From Uranotaenia lowii (Eukaryota; Arthropoda; Insecta; Diptera; Culicidae): a stretch of 64,000 nucleotides of DNA. Shown piece after piece: positions 21,901 through 32,298 of the stretch. The number at the start of each line of letters is the position of its first letter. Positions within the stretch are counted from its first letter, which is position 1. The translations under genes were made by a program, and so were the position numbers. The stretch spans positions 332,076,592 through 332,140,591 of the forward strand of contig NC_073693.1 in assembly GCF_029784155.1 (NCBI RefSeq), read 5' to 3'. The notes under the pieces were generated by a model. It worked only from the letters and a program-made list of their open reading frames with translations, did not search any database and was not told the origin of the DNA.

Positions 21901-24900
21901 GGGATGCACTTGTTCCGACTTACCTCCACTAGAGGCGTACAGTGGATTAATTGCCCACATGGATTTGTGATGCACCAGTTTGGTTTGTTGTTGCTGCTGC
22001 TGTTGATTATGTTGTTGCTGTTGCTGTTGCTGCTGATGGTGGTAGTGATGCTGTTGGATTTGATGTTCTCTGTGAATTTATAATGGCATTCATTACTGTT
22101 AATTGTAAATGGAAAATAGCAAATGGTCCCCCTATAAATTGGTAGATTGGGTCGAGGGGGACACGTTCTGGATTCGGCACTAAATCTACTGACCACACAG
22201 GACTCTGCTGAAAGGGACGTTAGGCGTTTGGTAGTGATTTATTGAGTAGGTCATTCTAGAAATGGAATTTATGGAATTTTCAAAACACTCAATCGAAATG
22301 CAATTTAGGTTCTCTGTTCTAACTAGTTGCTTTGAAATTGGCACAGAACTGGATTTCATCCTGGTTTCTTTTTCGTTAAATAATTCGCAGATCAAATTTC
22401 AAGCGTAAGTGCAGGATCGAGGATCGAGAAAAGGATTTTTTCTGCGGTGGAGGGCTCTCCAGAGTTCCAGGACTGGTATCATATTCTGTCTATGAAGCAC
22501 TACGGTAAATGTAGAATGGAGGGTTAAGGGACGAATGACTTGAAAAAGTTAAAATCCAACAAAAAAAAGTAGAAAGGAGGGGGTCTTTATTTTGGGCGGT
22601 GTCAGGAATATTAATTCAAGTCAGTGTCATTATGATTGCCGATGGTAATATCAACATTATGTGCAAAAGTTGGAACAATCAATGCTAAAATGGGTTCTGG
22701 AGGGCTACAATATCCTCCATTAAAATGTTGACCCAAAGCATACAATTAAAAAAAATCTGTATTAGGCTACATCACTGTTAATGAGGCTCTGCGTCTAACA
22801 TTTTGACGCAGCAGTGATGAATATCACCCTAAAAAAAGTTTACCCATTTTTAAGCCTTCTTACTTTTTTATCTTAACTCTAATCAAAATGCAGTGCGGAT
22901 TAAAGATTTGTCATAATCTAGGCTTTGAGAAAAACCGTATTCAAAAGAAATCAGCCGGAGGCAACCAAAGTAATTTATGGAAAACTGGTTTTTCATGATC
23001 CTTCCGAACAAAATGTCTCAAAATCCCATACAAACTTCAGGCTCGTTAAGCGATCCCTTCCCGTGATCCGATCTGGCCCAAATTAAGCATAAGATCTTGT
23101 ACTAGGCCTAGGATCAATTTCAGGCTGCAGCGCCTAACTTTTTCAAAAGTCGAGTCATTTGGGGTACTTTAATGTATTGTACATTCTACATAAGGGTGGC
23201 TCATAATTCCAAACTTCGTTGAAACCTAGCTCTCATCCCCCAATCTTGATCCAATAAATGATGAAACAATACAGACTAATTTTAGCTCATTCGGTTAACT
23301 CTTAGGTGACCCTCAAAGACCATAAAATTTGTTTGGAACTTTCTATGAGAAAAGAGGAAACTACCGAAATAAAATCGTAATAAATTCTGACAACGCTGCG
23401 GAACAACACAAACTTTTTGACGTTAAGATTTTCACGCGAGGAACAACTTTGTAGAACACTTTAAATTATTTTGACGCACGTGAGAAAAGTTACAGGGTTT
23501 GCCGATTGCAGGTTAGTATTTACTTTTTCAAATAAAATCAATGGAAAGGTAACAGCTAAATCATAATGCCGATAACTGTTTTACTATTATTCTCAATTGT
23601 TTGTTGTTTTTGATATACTTTAAAGTTTTGTAATATTGGTAAACCTTTTAAATTAAAAACTTAGTCGTAGATACATATGTTTACAGTGTTACAGTGGTGG
23701 TCATAACTTAATACCCATAAAATGTGGTAGTTCGAACCACTATAAATAAACTAAAAACTGGCAACCTTGGCAAGGTTGAACAAGGCTTGGCTTCCAATAT
23801 CAGAAACTCATCAAGGTATACAAAAAAAAAAACAATAAAGCTGCTCTTGGAGCTTTTTCATACCACATCTGGTATTTAGCTCCAGACTTTTCTGAAACTG
23901 TTATTGGATGATAATGTTCCAATCACAAACACAGTCTGAATAAAAGGCCAAATTACGATTTAAAAACTACAGATTAATAATGATGAAAAATCCAAAAGAG
24001 GGGATTCATCTGGGATCTGATTTCTCAAAAAATCCCTTAAATTTGATAAATACGGCATCGGCTACATCAATGACTTAACGTAACTAATAAGAAAGTTGTA
24101 AAATAATAACAGAAACAGGTTTTAAGCTCACTCCGGAAAAAAGTAGATAAAACTCTAACAAAAGATACACAGGAAAAACAGCCCGCAGATCGTGATGAAA
24201 GTAGAAAAAAAAATCCAACAGAGCAAAATCAATATGCCAAATTATTAAACGATAAAACTATCAATCTTTTAAAAACCAGGCATTTGGCATTTTCTTTCCG
24301 GCTTGTATCAATCATGAAAAAGTGTGTAGCGGTAAGGCTTAATCAAGCCTTGTTAATTCAATGGCTATGCATTATGTTCATCGAAACTTTTAAGACCGAA
24401 GAGATTATTCTTAGCAAAAATTACTCCAACATTCTTGGGAATACTTTTAAACTTTCCTGAATGTTCCATTTTCAAGGTTTTAAGTTGATGAGAATGTTTT
24501 TCGAAGTATGGAAAAATATGAAAAAAAAAAACAAAAGACCTATAACTTTTTTTGTTAGTTCTAAAAGTGTTTGTTGTCCTCTTATAAGTTGTTCTAAGGC
24601 TTAAAATATTCTCTTTCAATAAGATGTGAACATTTTCCAGTGTTGCCAGACTTCATTTAAAAAAAATTATAGAAAATTTTACCTTTATTTCAAAAAGTTT
24701 TCAACTTCAAGGCGTTCGAGGTCATCCCTAGAGTTGTCCAAGCAAAATGAAATTTTACACAGTTACACCCACAAATCAGACTCTACTCCAATCATGAAAT
24801 TCCTTGCAGGTGGAATCATCGGTATAAGATTCTTTGCCGGACCTGCATTAACTAGCTTCTAATAATTGGCATTATCCTCTCAGCGCAACCCCATTGTATA

Positions 24901-27900
24901 TGTCTGAAAGAAACCAAATAAAACATATCCCATACCCTATCATAAGACAAAGCAGGATGGAAATAATCTGCCAACAAAGATATTGTCGAATGTTGTACCG
25001 CACGCTCCTTTATTTTCACTCAAAATTAAGTACGACCGATGTTCAAAACATTGTTCGATTCTATGAACTTAAAGTTAAGTACCCTTTTTCCTCGTTGCAA
25101 TGGTTCAAAACGGAGTTCGAACTGCGAACTCAAAATTGATCCCTTTTTTCCTTCGGCGAGGGATCAAAGCTGAGTTCGGTCTTATGAACTAAAATTTGAA
25201 CTCTTTCTATTGGACTGAAAAAACTTAGCGAGTTCACTTCGAACCGGAACAGCAACCAACGAGCACGACGCAAAGTTTTGTCGTTCCGGAACAATTACCG
25301 GGAGATTATGAAGGATCTTCATAATGGAATGTCCACCGTGTCACCGTAGAATTCTGTCCGTCATTGTCATCATATGGTGAGCGGCTTGGAATGTCCGGAA
25401 ACTTCCGGATGTTTTTTACTTCCCGTGAGAAGTAACATCCGGAAGTTTTCTTTGGCCGGGAGTGTTAAAACTCTCCACCGCTCTGTAATTGCAATGCAAT
25501 GTACCGGAACAGCAACATCCGGGTACAAAAAATTTAAACCATCCTTTAATTCCCTGAAAATAAACAACCCTCCAATAAAAAGGATAAATTTGAGTTCGGC
25601 TGCCGAACTTAGTATTGAGTATGCCTATCAGAACTTAGTTTTGCGATTGCCCAGCCAAACTCAAAGTTGAGGGCTGCCACTGAAGTGCTGTTTTGAACCA
25701 AAACTACTTAATTTTGAGTTTAAAAAAAGGAGCATGCGGCATTAGAAAAAATCATTCTTTTTTCCAACCAACGGCAAAAAAACACCAGCCAAAATGAGCT
25801 GTGTGTGTATAAAACGGCCGGCAATAGAAAACAGTTTCAAAGACAAAGTAAAGTCTTCTTCATTTAATATTGGAACAAATTCTTTTGCTCATTGTGGCGC
25901 TCCTAGTGGACGGATTTGGAAACTTTTTTCACCCACGTGTCGGGAAATTCATTACCTTTCACCATGTATTTATGTCATAACACCAAACGATAGGATATTG
26001 TAAACAACCGCCATGGAAGCCGAACGGAGAGATCAAATTGTGCACAGTTTTCTTGAAAATCCATTGTTGTCGGCATCGAAGCTAGCTAAACAGCTTAAAA
26101 TGCCCAGAAATACCGTATGGCGTGTTATCAAGCAGTACAAGGAAACATTGACGACGGCTCGGAAGCCGCATTCGAAGCGTCGGAGTGGAACTGTCGACCG
26201 GAAACTGCGTGGGAAAGTCATCAAGGCCGTCAAGAGGAATCCCAATCTTTCAGACCGCGATTTGGCCAATAAGTTCCAGGCCGCTCACAGTACGGTGCGA
26301 CGAATTCGTCTCCGGGAAGGAATAAGGTCATTCCGAGCCAGCAAACAGCCAAATCGGACGCTGAAGCAGAACAATGTGGCCAGAATCCGTGCTCGAAAGC
26401 TGTACGACCAAGTGCTGACCAAGTTCGACGGATGTATTCTGATGGACGATGAGACCTACGTGAAGGCGGACTTTGGGCAAATCCCAGGTCAAAAATTTTA
26501 TTTGGCGACGGCTCGGGGGGATGTACCTGCAAAATTTAAGTTCGTGTTTGCGGATAAATTCGCCCGCAAGTACATGATTTGGCAGGGGATATGCAGTTGT
26601 AGACAGAATACCAAAGTCTTTCTCACTGACAAGACAATGACATCAGAAGTCTACAAAAAAGAGTGCCTACAGAAACGGATTCTGCCGTTTATTCGTGCCC
26701 ACGACCGTCCAGTAATGTTTTGGCCGGACCTCGCAAGCTGCCATTACAGCAAAACGGTTATGGAATGGTACGCAACGAACGGGGTCAGCGTAATACCGAA
26801 GGACCTCAACCCCCCAAACTGCCCCCAGTTCCGGCCGATAGAGAAATACTGGGCAATCACGAAGCGGAGGCTTAAGGCAAAGGGAAAACTTGTTAGGAAC
26901 ATGACTCAAATGAAGAACTGGTGGAATCAAATCGCCAAAACGGTGGACGAAAAGGGTGTGCGCCGCCTAATGTGCCGTATTACGGGAAAAGTACGAGAAT
27001 TTCTTCGAAACAGCAATGAATAATTTTTTTGAAAGAGTAAAGAAAATGCTACATTTGTATGAAAAACAAATTATGAATTCGTTAATAAATGACTGAACTA
27101 CACGCAATTGTTTGTGTTCCAATATTAAATGAAGCAGACTTTAAGTTTTTTTTCGGTAGTCGGCGGTGGCTGAAAGCCTATGACAAAAAACTTTGGTTTG
27201 CTAACCGACTCAGATGGTTTACCGGGTAAGATATCGGACTGGCAAGCCGAGATGAGAATGTTGCAGTGAGTTCAATTCTCTTTTTTATTTTTTTGAAGGA
27301 ATTATTCAATAGGATGGAAATCCAATAAAATGTTTTTCTGGTTTCGCTTGAATGAAAGGGAAAACTGTACAGAACGCATCAGTTAAGCATTAACGATATT
27401 TACAGCCCTAAAAATCATGTAAGAACCGAATTGAACGTTTACGACGATTCAGGGATCTATTTTAAGTCTCCCTAGAAAGAAAAAAAAGATAAAAACTCAA
27501 TGTTGATGATATTTTTGTTAAAAACTCAACCAGCTAGAAAACACCGTGGAGTAGAACGCCGAAATTAGTGGACAGAACAGTGGTGCCAGATGGTTTTGAC
27601 AAAAATCAGGACACCGCGATGAAAAAAATCAGGATTTTTTCAGGACACCACTAAATTGATGAAAATAACATGCAGCTCTGCTTCGATTGCATAGCTAAAG
27701 GCGAAATACAGGTGCTGAAGACGCCTCAAATTATGCAACTAAAGCGAGAAGAAACTTGGCTAGCCTGAAGTCAATATCGAAAAACGCTATTTATATATCA
27801 TTTGAACCAAAGATTATCTTCGGTTGAGTTGGTTAAGCTATTTTATTAAAGATTTGTTTGATTTTCTCACTATTTAACAATAAATTTAGTAATAGTGTAA

Positions 27901-30900
27901 AAAATTTTAAAAAATCAGGACATTTTCAAGGTCATTTTTCAAAAATCAGGACAATTTGAGCGTTTTTGAAAAATCAGGACGGCCTCTCGAAAATCAGGAC
28001 ACATCCTGTAAAATCAGGACACCTGACACCCCTGGGACAGAACGCACCATACCAGAAAGGTGGTCAGAAATAGAATAATGATTAAATGGAACATAATGAT
28101 ATTTACATCAAATGAAATGTCTAGTAACATGTTCATCGCATTTTTGTAAACTAAGAATACTTTGGCAAGAACTCATTTGTTATTGCTAAACGTATCGAAA
28201 ATTTCGCTTTTTGAAATACACTTTATGATATCCTTATAGGTAAAACGCCTTGAATTAGGCAACGTAATTCGATTTCTTGGCTGATATCGCGACAAACATG
28301 GCGGCAGTGGCAGATGATTTTTTCGAATCAAATATTGGTACACTTTTTAAACATGAAAAAGGACGAAATTTGATATAATTATGCATTCTTATCGTAATTT
28401 GGAAGTCAGGTCAGCAAATAAAAAGAATGACATTTCGCTATGATATTCGTTTTTTTTTTTTCAAAAGTTAACAGCATTCTTATTTTGGGCGTAAAACACG
28501 TGGTCTGACGCGCATTCTGCCCCAATTTTGATATGATTGTTTTAGTTAAAATTTGTGAATACTATGAATGAGATATAAAAAAATTTTTAATGGCTATCCG
28601 TAGGGACATACGATAGGAAAAAAAAGAAAAGCTGAAGAATCTTATTAGTCTGCGCAGTCTGGTTTGCCATAAAATATTAATTGTTAATCATGAAAAATTA
28701 CAAGTTTCACGAAGATTCGGTTTATCCTTCTGTTTCTAAGAATTTAAGTCGTTTTAATGAAATTTCTACCTAAGAAATGATAGGGAAGCTTGTTTGTCCC
28801 AACAAAAATGAAGAAAAAAAATCATTCGTAGCCAGAGGTTAGCGAATTTAAAACAAAAAAAATGCATGGGCAATCTTACACCGCTGGTGCGTGTTGTATG
28901 AGAGAATGGGGATACTTGATCCCCTTTCCTTATTATCATCATATTTTTTCGGAAAAATTAAGCAACTCACAGTTTTTTGCATTTTATGACAACGTGAAAT
29001 TTCAAGTTTATATGCTCCAACAATTTACACGATAAACGATACATGAACACATAGATGAACTAGAACTTTTCGTGAGACGAAAAAAAAAGTGATATTTTTT
29101 ATGTTGAGGGATGCTTCAATAACTCGAAACATAAAATTTCAAAAATATGTTGAGATAACAGCATTGTTGTTTCTCTAGAACATTTTAAGTTTGTAAGACA
29201 TACCGGTTTCGAGATATAACTAAGGGATCAAGTATCCTTATTCTCCCCTACAGTTTTCCCCTAGTGGTCATGCATCATTTTGCATGGAAGCTCGAGTCTT
29301 TATGCCAGTAGAGCTTTCCCAATCATATCATCTTTGGTACAGTAAAGTTTTCAGCGCATTTTCCGCACAGAGATTTGCTAAATCAGCATTGGACTTTTGC
29401 AACCTCTTCTGTGAGTGTTGCTATTTTGATAAAAGGATCATTATTAAGGGGTGGAACCAGTAAAATGTTGGCTTTTAAAAACTAAGGTTCAGTTAGGGAA
29501 GTCAGTTGCTACCTGAGCCGATGGGAGCTCGGGCCCAAGAAAATTTATTCGTTAAAATATTTTCAGATTTTGGAATTAGACTTCAATCCGCAACACGTAA
29601 ACTCCGGAGCGTGTTTTCTAGAAATATTTAAGCTTATAACTACGCACTCTGAGGGCCAAAATTTGTAACATTTGTTTTTTAATCCTGTAACAGTAAAATC
29701 ACAGTTGCTTACCTCTGTTGTTGCTGCTGCAGTGCCTGCTGCTGGGAGGGATGTATGTACTGAGTTATCTGTTGATGTTGATGCTGCTGCTGCTGTTGAT
29801 GTTGCTGTTGATGCATCTGCTGTTGCTGCTGGTTGTAGTACTGCTGCAGACTTTGCTGATGGGGACTCTGTCGGCCATATTGGCTACACTGTTGCTGGGG
29901 GTGCTGGTGCTGCTGCATTTGGGCATAGTGGTACTGCTGTGATTGTTGATGCTGTTGTTGCTGCTGTTGATGGTGTATGCACTGGTGATGATGTTGATAC
30001 TGTTGCTGCATCTGTTGATGGTACTGGTGTGAGTACTGCTGCTGCTGCTGCTGCTGCGGTGAGCTACTGTATTTGCCATGTTGGCCGGCCGAATTGGCGC
30101 TGCTACCGACACTGCCAGGATGACATGGAACTCCGGTTGTCCCGCTGCAGCTTTGCTGGTTGCTGTGTTGATTGCACGGTGAGTTGTTGACGCTGTTGCT
30201 GTTGTTGTTGCTTCCACTGGTGTTGTTGCCGCTGTTGTTATTCGGGGGAGGAGGTGCACTGTACTGAGGTGGACAGATGCCAATCGATAAGGGCATCACT
30301 AGTTGGTTCGAATCACTAGTTTGCGATTTCGGCACAATCGAGTTGTGGGAAACTGAAAAAAAGTCGGTTGAAAGTAGTTCTTTGGGGAACGACTGAAGAA
30401 ACTTACCAGTACTTCCGGTGTAGTAGCTCGATGCCAGGAGCTTCCGCGTTCTCGGCTGTAGCCAGCAGCAGAAGAAGAGTGTCGCTAGGATCACAATCAG
30501 TATCACAATGGTCCCGATCAGGATCGCCCAGATCAGCGTTGGTAGGCCCCAGAACGATTTCGCCGCAGTGGCCTCAATCGGATACATCCGGGCGGTTAGC
30601 GTCACCGATTGCTGGTAAAGACCATTGGTACTGTTGAACAGCAGCACGTCCTCTGGCCCTGTTTTTGAACGGACAGAGGAATGAAAACATGCAACGTTAG
30701 AACTCAGATCACGGGAAACCTACCAAATAGTGTCGAGTGATTCATGGGAAAGCTACAAAGTCAATGACTAGTCCGAGTGTCTGGATTTGGGGAATTACCT
30801 GGCAGCACAACAAACTCTTCTGTTCCATTCCCGACTATCGTCGATGGGGGCGGGGACAAACTGGGCCGAGCAATGGCCACCGTCGATGAGGTAACGTTCA

Positions 30901-31156
30901 GGGTACCGACTGTAAAATTCGATACGTTCGATGCCGTCGGGGGTGGAACCGAAACCATTTGAAACTTTCCCGGGGAAAGGGAAGAACTTTCCAGCTTGTC
31001 GAACATGTTCAACGCATTGACTGTTGCCACATATCTGGTCGAGCTCATATTGATTAGACAGTCCACTATCCTGACGTGACCACGTGGTGGTAGTGGTGTC
31101 GTTAAGCTGTTTTCTTCCACTTTTGTTTCACTTTCGCTAAAATTGCTGTTTGACAT
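15950..31156 (-). CDS. Single-pass membrane protein with Q/H-rich cytoplasmic tail and PDZ-type C-terminus (3' part, 6 exons)
   Basis: Exons in transcript order are 31156-30799, 30658-30407, 30352-29713, 22069-21924, 21550-21381 and 16099-15950. All junctions are GT..AG and in phase, giving 571 visible residues. Residues 1-155 look extracellular, with several N-x-S/T sites. A membrane helix spans about 159-184, starting LPTLIWAILIGTIVILIVIL and followed by CCWLQPRTRK. A Pro/Asn/Ser stretch and a long Gln/His-rich region follow, then MWAINPLYASSG, an acidic cluster (FEDDDDDD), DELYAKVNFSKKRRNR, and the end VVIYDERTAL. The final T-A-L fits a class I PDZ ligand. There is no signal peptide at the first visible Met, so upstream exons probably lie beyond or are unrecognised. 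Introns of 7.6 and 5.3 kb contain transposons. NPLY and ELYAKV recall cadherin-type tails, but I cannot name the gene. Confidence 0.8.
16317..16389 (-). tRNA. tRNA-Gly(TCC)-like sequence, probably a pseudogene or SINE head
   Basis: Read on the minus strand, this 73 nt segment has a box A-like TGGCCTAGAGG, an anticodon loop CTTCCAA (TCC), and a box B-like GTTCGAACCC. The acceptor stem pairs only over its outer five bases, and the T stem has several mismatches. It looks like a degraded tRNA-Gly or the head of a tRNA-derived SINE. It lies in the last intron of the membrane-protein gene. Confidence 0.45.
18272..19888 (+). mobile_element. R1-like LINE fragment nested in the CR1/Jockey-like LINE
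   Basis: Sequence switches from CR1/Jockey-like to R1-like at the PITAGVPQGS motif. It continues with VGFADDIVLMI (active-site FADD), the LGVMVDNRLSFGAH-type segment near 18570, YGGAAWSSAIEV and a diverged C-terminal region to about 19250. Two tandem 3' UTR units follow at 19494-19630, and a short A-run precedes the return to CR1/Jockey-like coding. A 5'-truncated copy starting inside RT fits target-primed reverse transcription. R1 relatives usually insert in 28S rDNA, but R1-clade members outside rDNA are known. Confidence 0.75.
19494..19630 (+). repeat. Two 74 bp tandem units in the R1-like 3' UTR
   Basis: Units begin at 19494 and 19568 with GCTGTGA(G/C)GGGCG and share AACCGGCACACGT. Short tandem repeats of this kind are common in LINE 3' UTRs. 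Confidence 0.65.
22070..24995. other. Intron of the membrane-protein gene, first part
   Basis: A+T-rich intronic sequence. A segment near 23685 reads ACAGTGGTGGTCATAACTTA and resembles a Tc1-type terminus, but no matching inverted end was found. No coding sequence was recognised. Confidence 0.4.
24996..25744. mobile_element. TA-flanked inverted-repeat element, family A copy 2
   Basis: This copy is a close match to 2938-3683 over its full length. Its ends, CCGCACGCTCC and the complement of GCCGCATGCTCC, are flanked by TA. It has no transposase. It lies 105 bp upstream of the intact DD37E element, but its ends differ from that element's, so the DD37E transposase is not its obvious source of mobility. 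Confidence 0.75.
25849..27143 (+). mobile_element. Intact DD37E Tc1/mariner transposon
   Basis: The element is bounded by TA duplications (25849-25850 and 27142-27143). Its terminal inverted repeats are about 28 bp, read as AAAGTCT(T/G)CTTCATTTAATA followed by TTGGAACA. The 336-codon transposase ORF lies between them without interruption. Both ends and the ORF are intact, so the element may still be mobile. Confidence 0.88.
26013..27023 (+). CDS. DD37E transposase (ITmD37E-type), complete
   Basis: A 336-residue Tc1/mariner-superfamily transposase. The N-terminal half carries two helix-turn-helix regions (about residues 1-60 and 70-120, the first with SASKLAKQLKMPRNTVWRVI). Catalytic residues are an Asp in LMDDETYVK, an Asp in FWPDLASCHYSK, and a Glu in QFRPIEKYW. 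Counting between the second Asp and the Glu gives 37 residues, the signature of the ITmD37E group reported from mosquitoes. The ATG context is good (CCGCCATGG). No stop or frameshift was seen. The enzyme would bind the element's inverted repeats and cut and paste it into TA sites. It lies antisense within an intron of the membrane-protein gene. Confidence 0.93.
   Translation: MEAERRDQIVHSFLENPLLSASKLAKQLKMPRNTVWRVIKQYKETLTTARKPHSKRRSGTVDRKLRGKVIKAVKRNPNLSDRDLANKFQAAHSTVRRIRLREGIRSFRASKQPNRTLKQNNVARIRARKLYDQVLTKFDGCILMDDETYVKADFGQIPGQKFYLATARGDVPAKFKFVFADKFARKYMIWQGICSCRQNTKVFLTDKTMTSEVYKKECLQKRILPFIRAHDRPVMFWPDLASCHYSKTVMEWYATNGVSVIPKDLNPPNCPQFRPIEKYWAITKRRLKAKGKLVRNMTQMKNWWNQIAKTVDEKGVRRLMCRITGKVREFLRNSNE
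27213..27280 (+). repeat. tRNA-like sequence, possible SINE head
   Basis: A box A-like TGGTTTACCGGG, a stem-loop TCGGACTGGCAAGCCGA with loop CTGGCAA, and a box B-like GAGTTCAATTCTC occur in tRNA order. Pairing is incomplete, and a T-run follows at once. It is either a decayed tRNA or the 5' part of a tRNA-derived SINE. Confidence 0.35.
27578..28034. mobile_element. Non-autonomous hAT-type element with 8 bp target duplication
   Basis: A 457 bp element starts CAGTGGTGCCAGATGG and ends CCTGACACCCCTG, imperfect inverted termini. It is flanked by a perfect 8 bp duplication, GGACAGAA, at 27570-27577 and 28035-28042. Near both ends the word AAATCAGGACA is repeated. Eight-base duplications with CAG...CTG ends are typical of the hAT superfamily. 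Confidence 0.82.
28902..29245. mobile_element. Putative MITE with GGATACTTGATCCC inverted ends
   Basis: The arms at 28902-28926 and 29222-29245 are complementary (GAGAAT..GGATACTTGATCCC). The 344 bp between them is A+T-rich and non-coding. No target duplication was established. Confidence 0.5.
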
Positions 31157-31970
31157 GCATGTTCGCTTTTAAATACTAGAGTTCTGATTCACATTTCCTT
31201 CCTTTTTTAACTCTAAAAGAACAATCAAATTGCATTGACAACCAATACCTCAACTTAATAGATCTGGAAACAAAGAACCACATCACAATCGAGTGCAATG
31301 TCACCCAATAAGATGTCGCACCTTGACAATGAATATCCCGACTTGAGTATATATGAGGAACTGTTGCACTCTTGTCGGCATGTGGCCATAATTGAGCTAA
31401 TGATACCTAATCGAATTTGGCAATCCACACCACTTCGTTGCCCTTATGCCGGTGTGCAAAGAAGCAAAATCACGACGGCGTCCGGTAAATACACAATAAA
31501 ACAGTTCCGGCTAAAATGTATCAATCCCATATAACCAGTTGGTCACGTTTTGCCACTCTTCGGTTCTAACTTGGAATAGGTCTCGTATACCCATGCTTGT
31601 GTATAGGGATAAAGGCGAATCCCATGCGTTTTCCCATACACGGTTGATGGTTAAACAAATATGCAATAAAACCTTTCAATCCCCATTTGTTGCGCTCAAC
31701 ACTGTGAATGAGATGTCATTTTCACGTTAATCAATTAACATTCTGATGAGTGGCGTTACGATTGGCTTAGAGCGCGGTGAAGTCGATCGGATATTGGAAT
31801 GTAGCCACACAGTTCATATTGTTAAGAATCTGTAACAGTAAATGATTGTTGGTGCCATTATTAACTGCTGTAATACCTGCTATATTCATCTTGTTTGAAT
31901 GTCTAACTTCAACTTTTTTCACTTAAAACTGACTTAGCAGAACTTCCAAAACAATATCAAATAAGAAAAG
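31157..31970. other. Upstream of the first recognised membrane-protein exon
   Basis: No coding exon of the membrane-protein gene was recognised here. A small open frame at 31298-31534 on the plus strand has no family similarity. The missing N-terminal exons may lie further upstream, beyond the transposons. Confidence 0.35.
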
Positions 31971-32290
31971 AATCAGGATTGGGTTCAGGCGCGTGATTCT
32001 GATACAGACCAGAACTTTTCTCCAGAATCTTATCCTTATTCTGATGCTGATATTTATCCTGATTCGAAACTTTAATTAGTCCGGAACCTAATCCTGATCC
32101 TTATCTGGTTCCTAATACTAACCCTGATTCTGATCCTAGTTTTAAAACTAATTTTAAACCTGATAAATATGATGGGTCTAATCCGATTGTGATTGTAATT
32201 TTGAAACTAAACCTTATCCGGATCATGATTTTGATAGAGATCCGGAACCTTTTCCTGTTCCTGAACATGATTCTGTTTTGAAAACCTTCA
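31971..32290 (+). repeat. Degenerate GATCCT/GATTCT hexamer repeat, left part
   Basis: Variants of CCTGATCCTGATTCTGA recur through this segment in one orientation. The same motif and orientation resume at about 36050 after the gypsy element, so the two parts are likely one repeat split by insertion. Confidence 0.65.
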
Positions 32291-32298
32291 CTGGATAA

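Noticed and set aside
23676..23720. Tc1-like terminus CAGTGGTGGTCATAAC
   Set aside because: No matching inverted end or TA boundary pair was found nearby.
29672..30190. Plus-strand open frame over the glutamine-coding exon
   Set aside because: It is the antisense shadow of the CAG-rich exon; the minus strand has in-phase splice sites and a membrane helix.
30724..30752. A 29 bp candidate mini-exon of the membrane-protein gene
   Set aside because: It has splice-like borders, but including it shifts the frame and gives an early stop, whereas skipping it joins the neighbours in phase.
31298..31534. Small plus-strand gene
   Set aside because: A 78-codon frame without motifs, start context or splice evidence; not supported.
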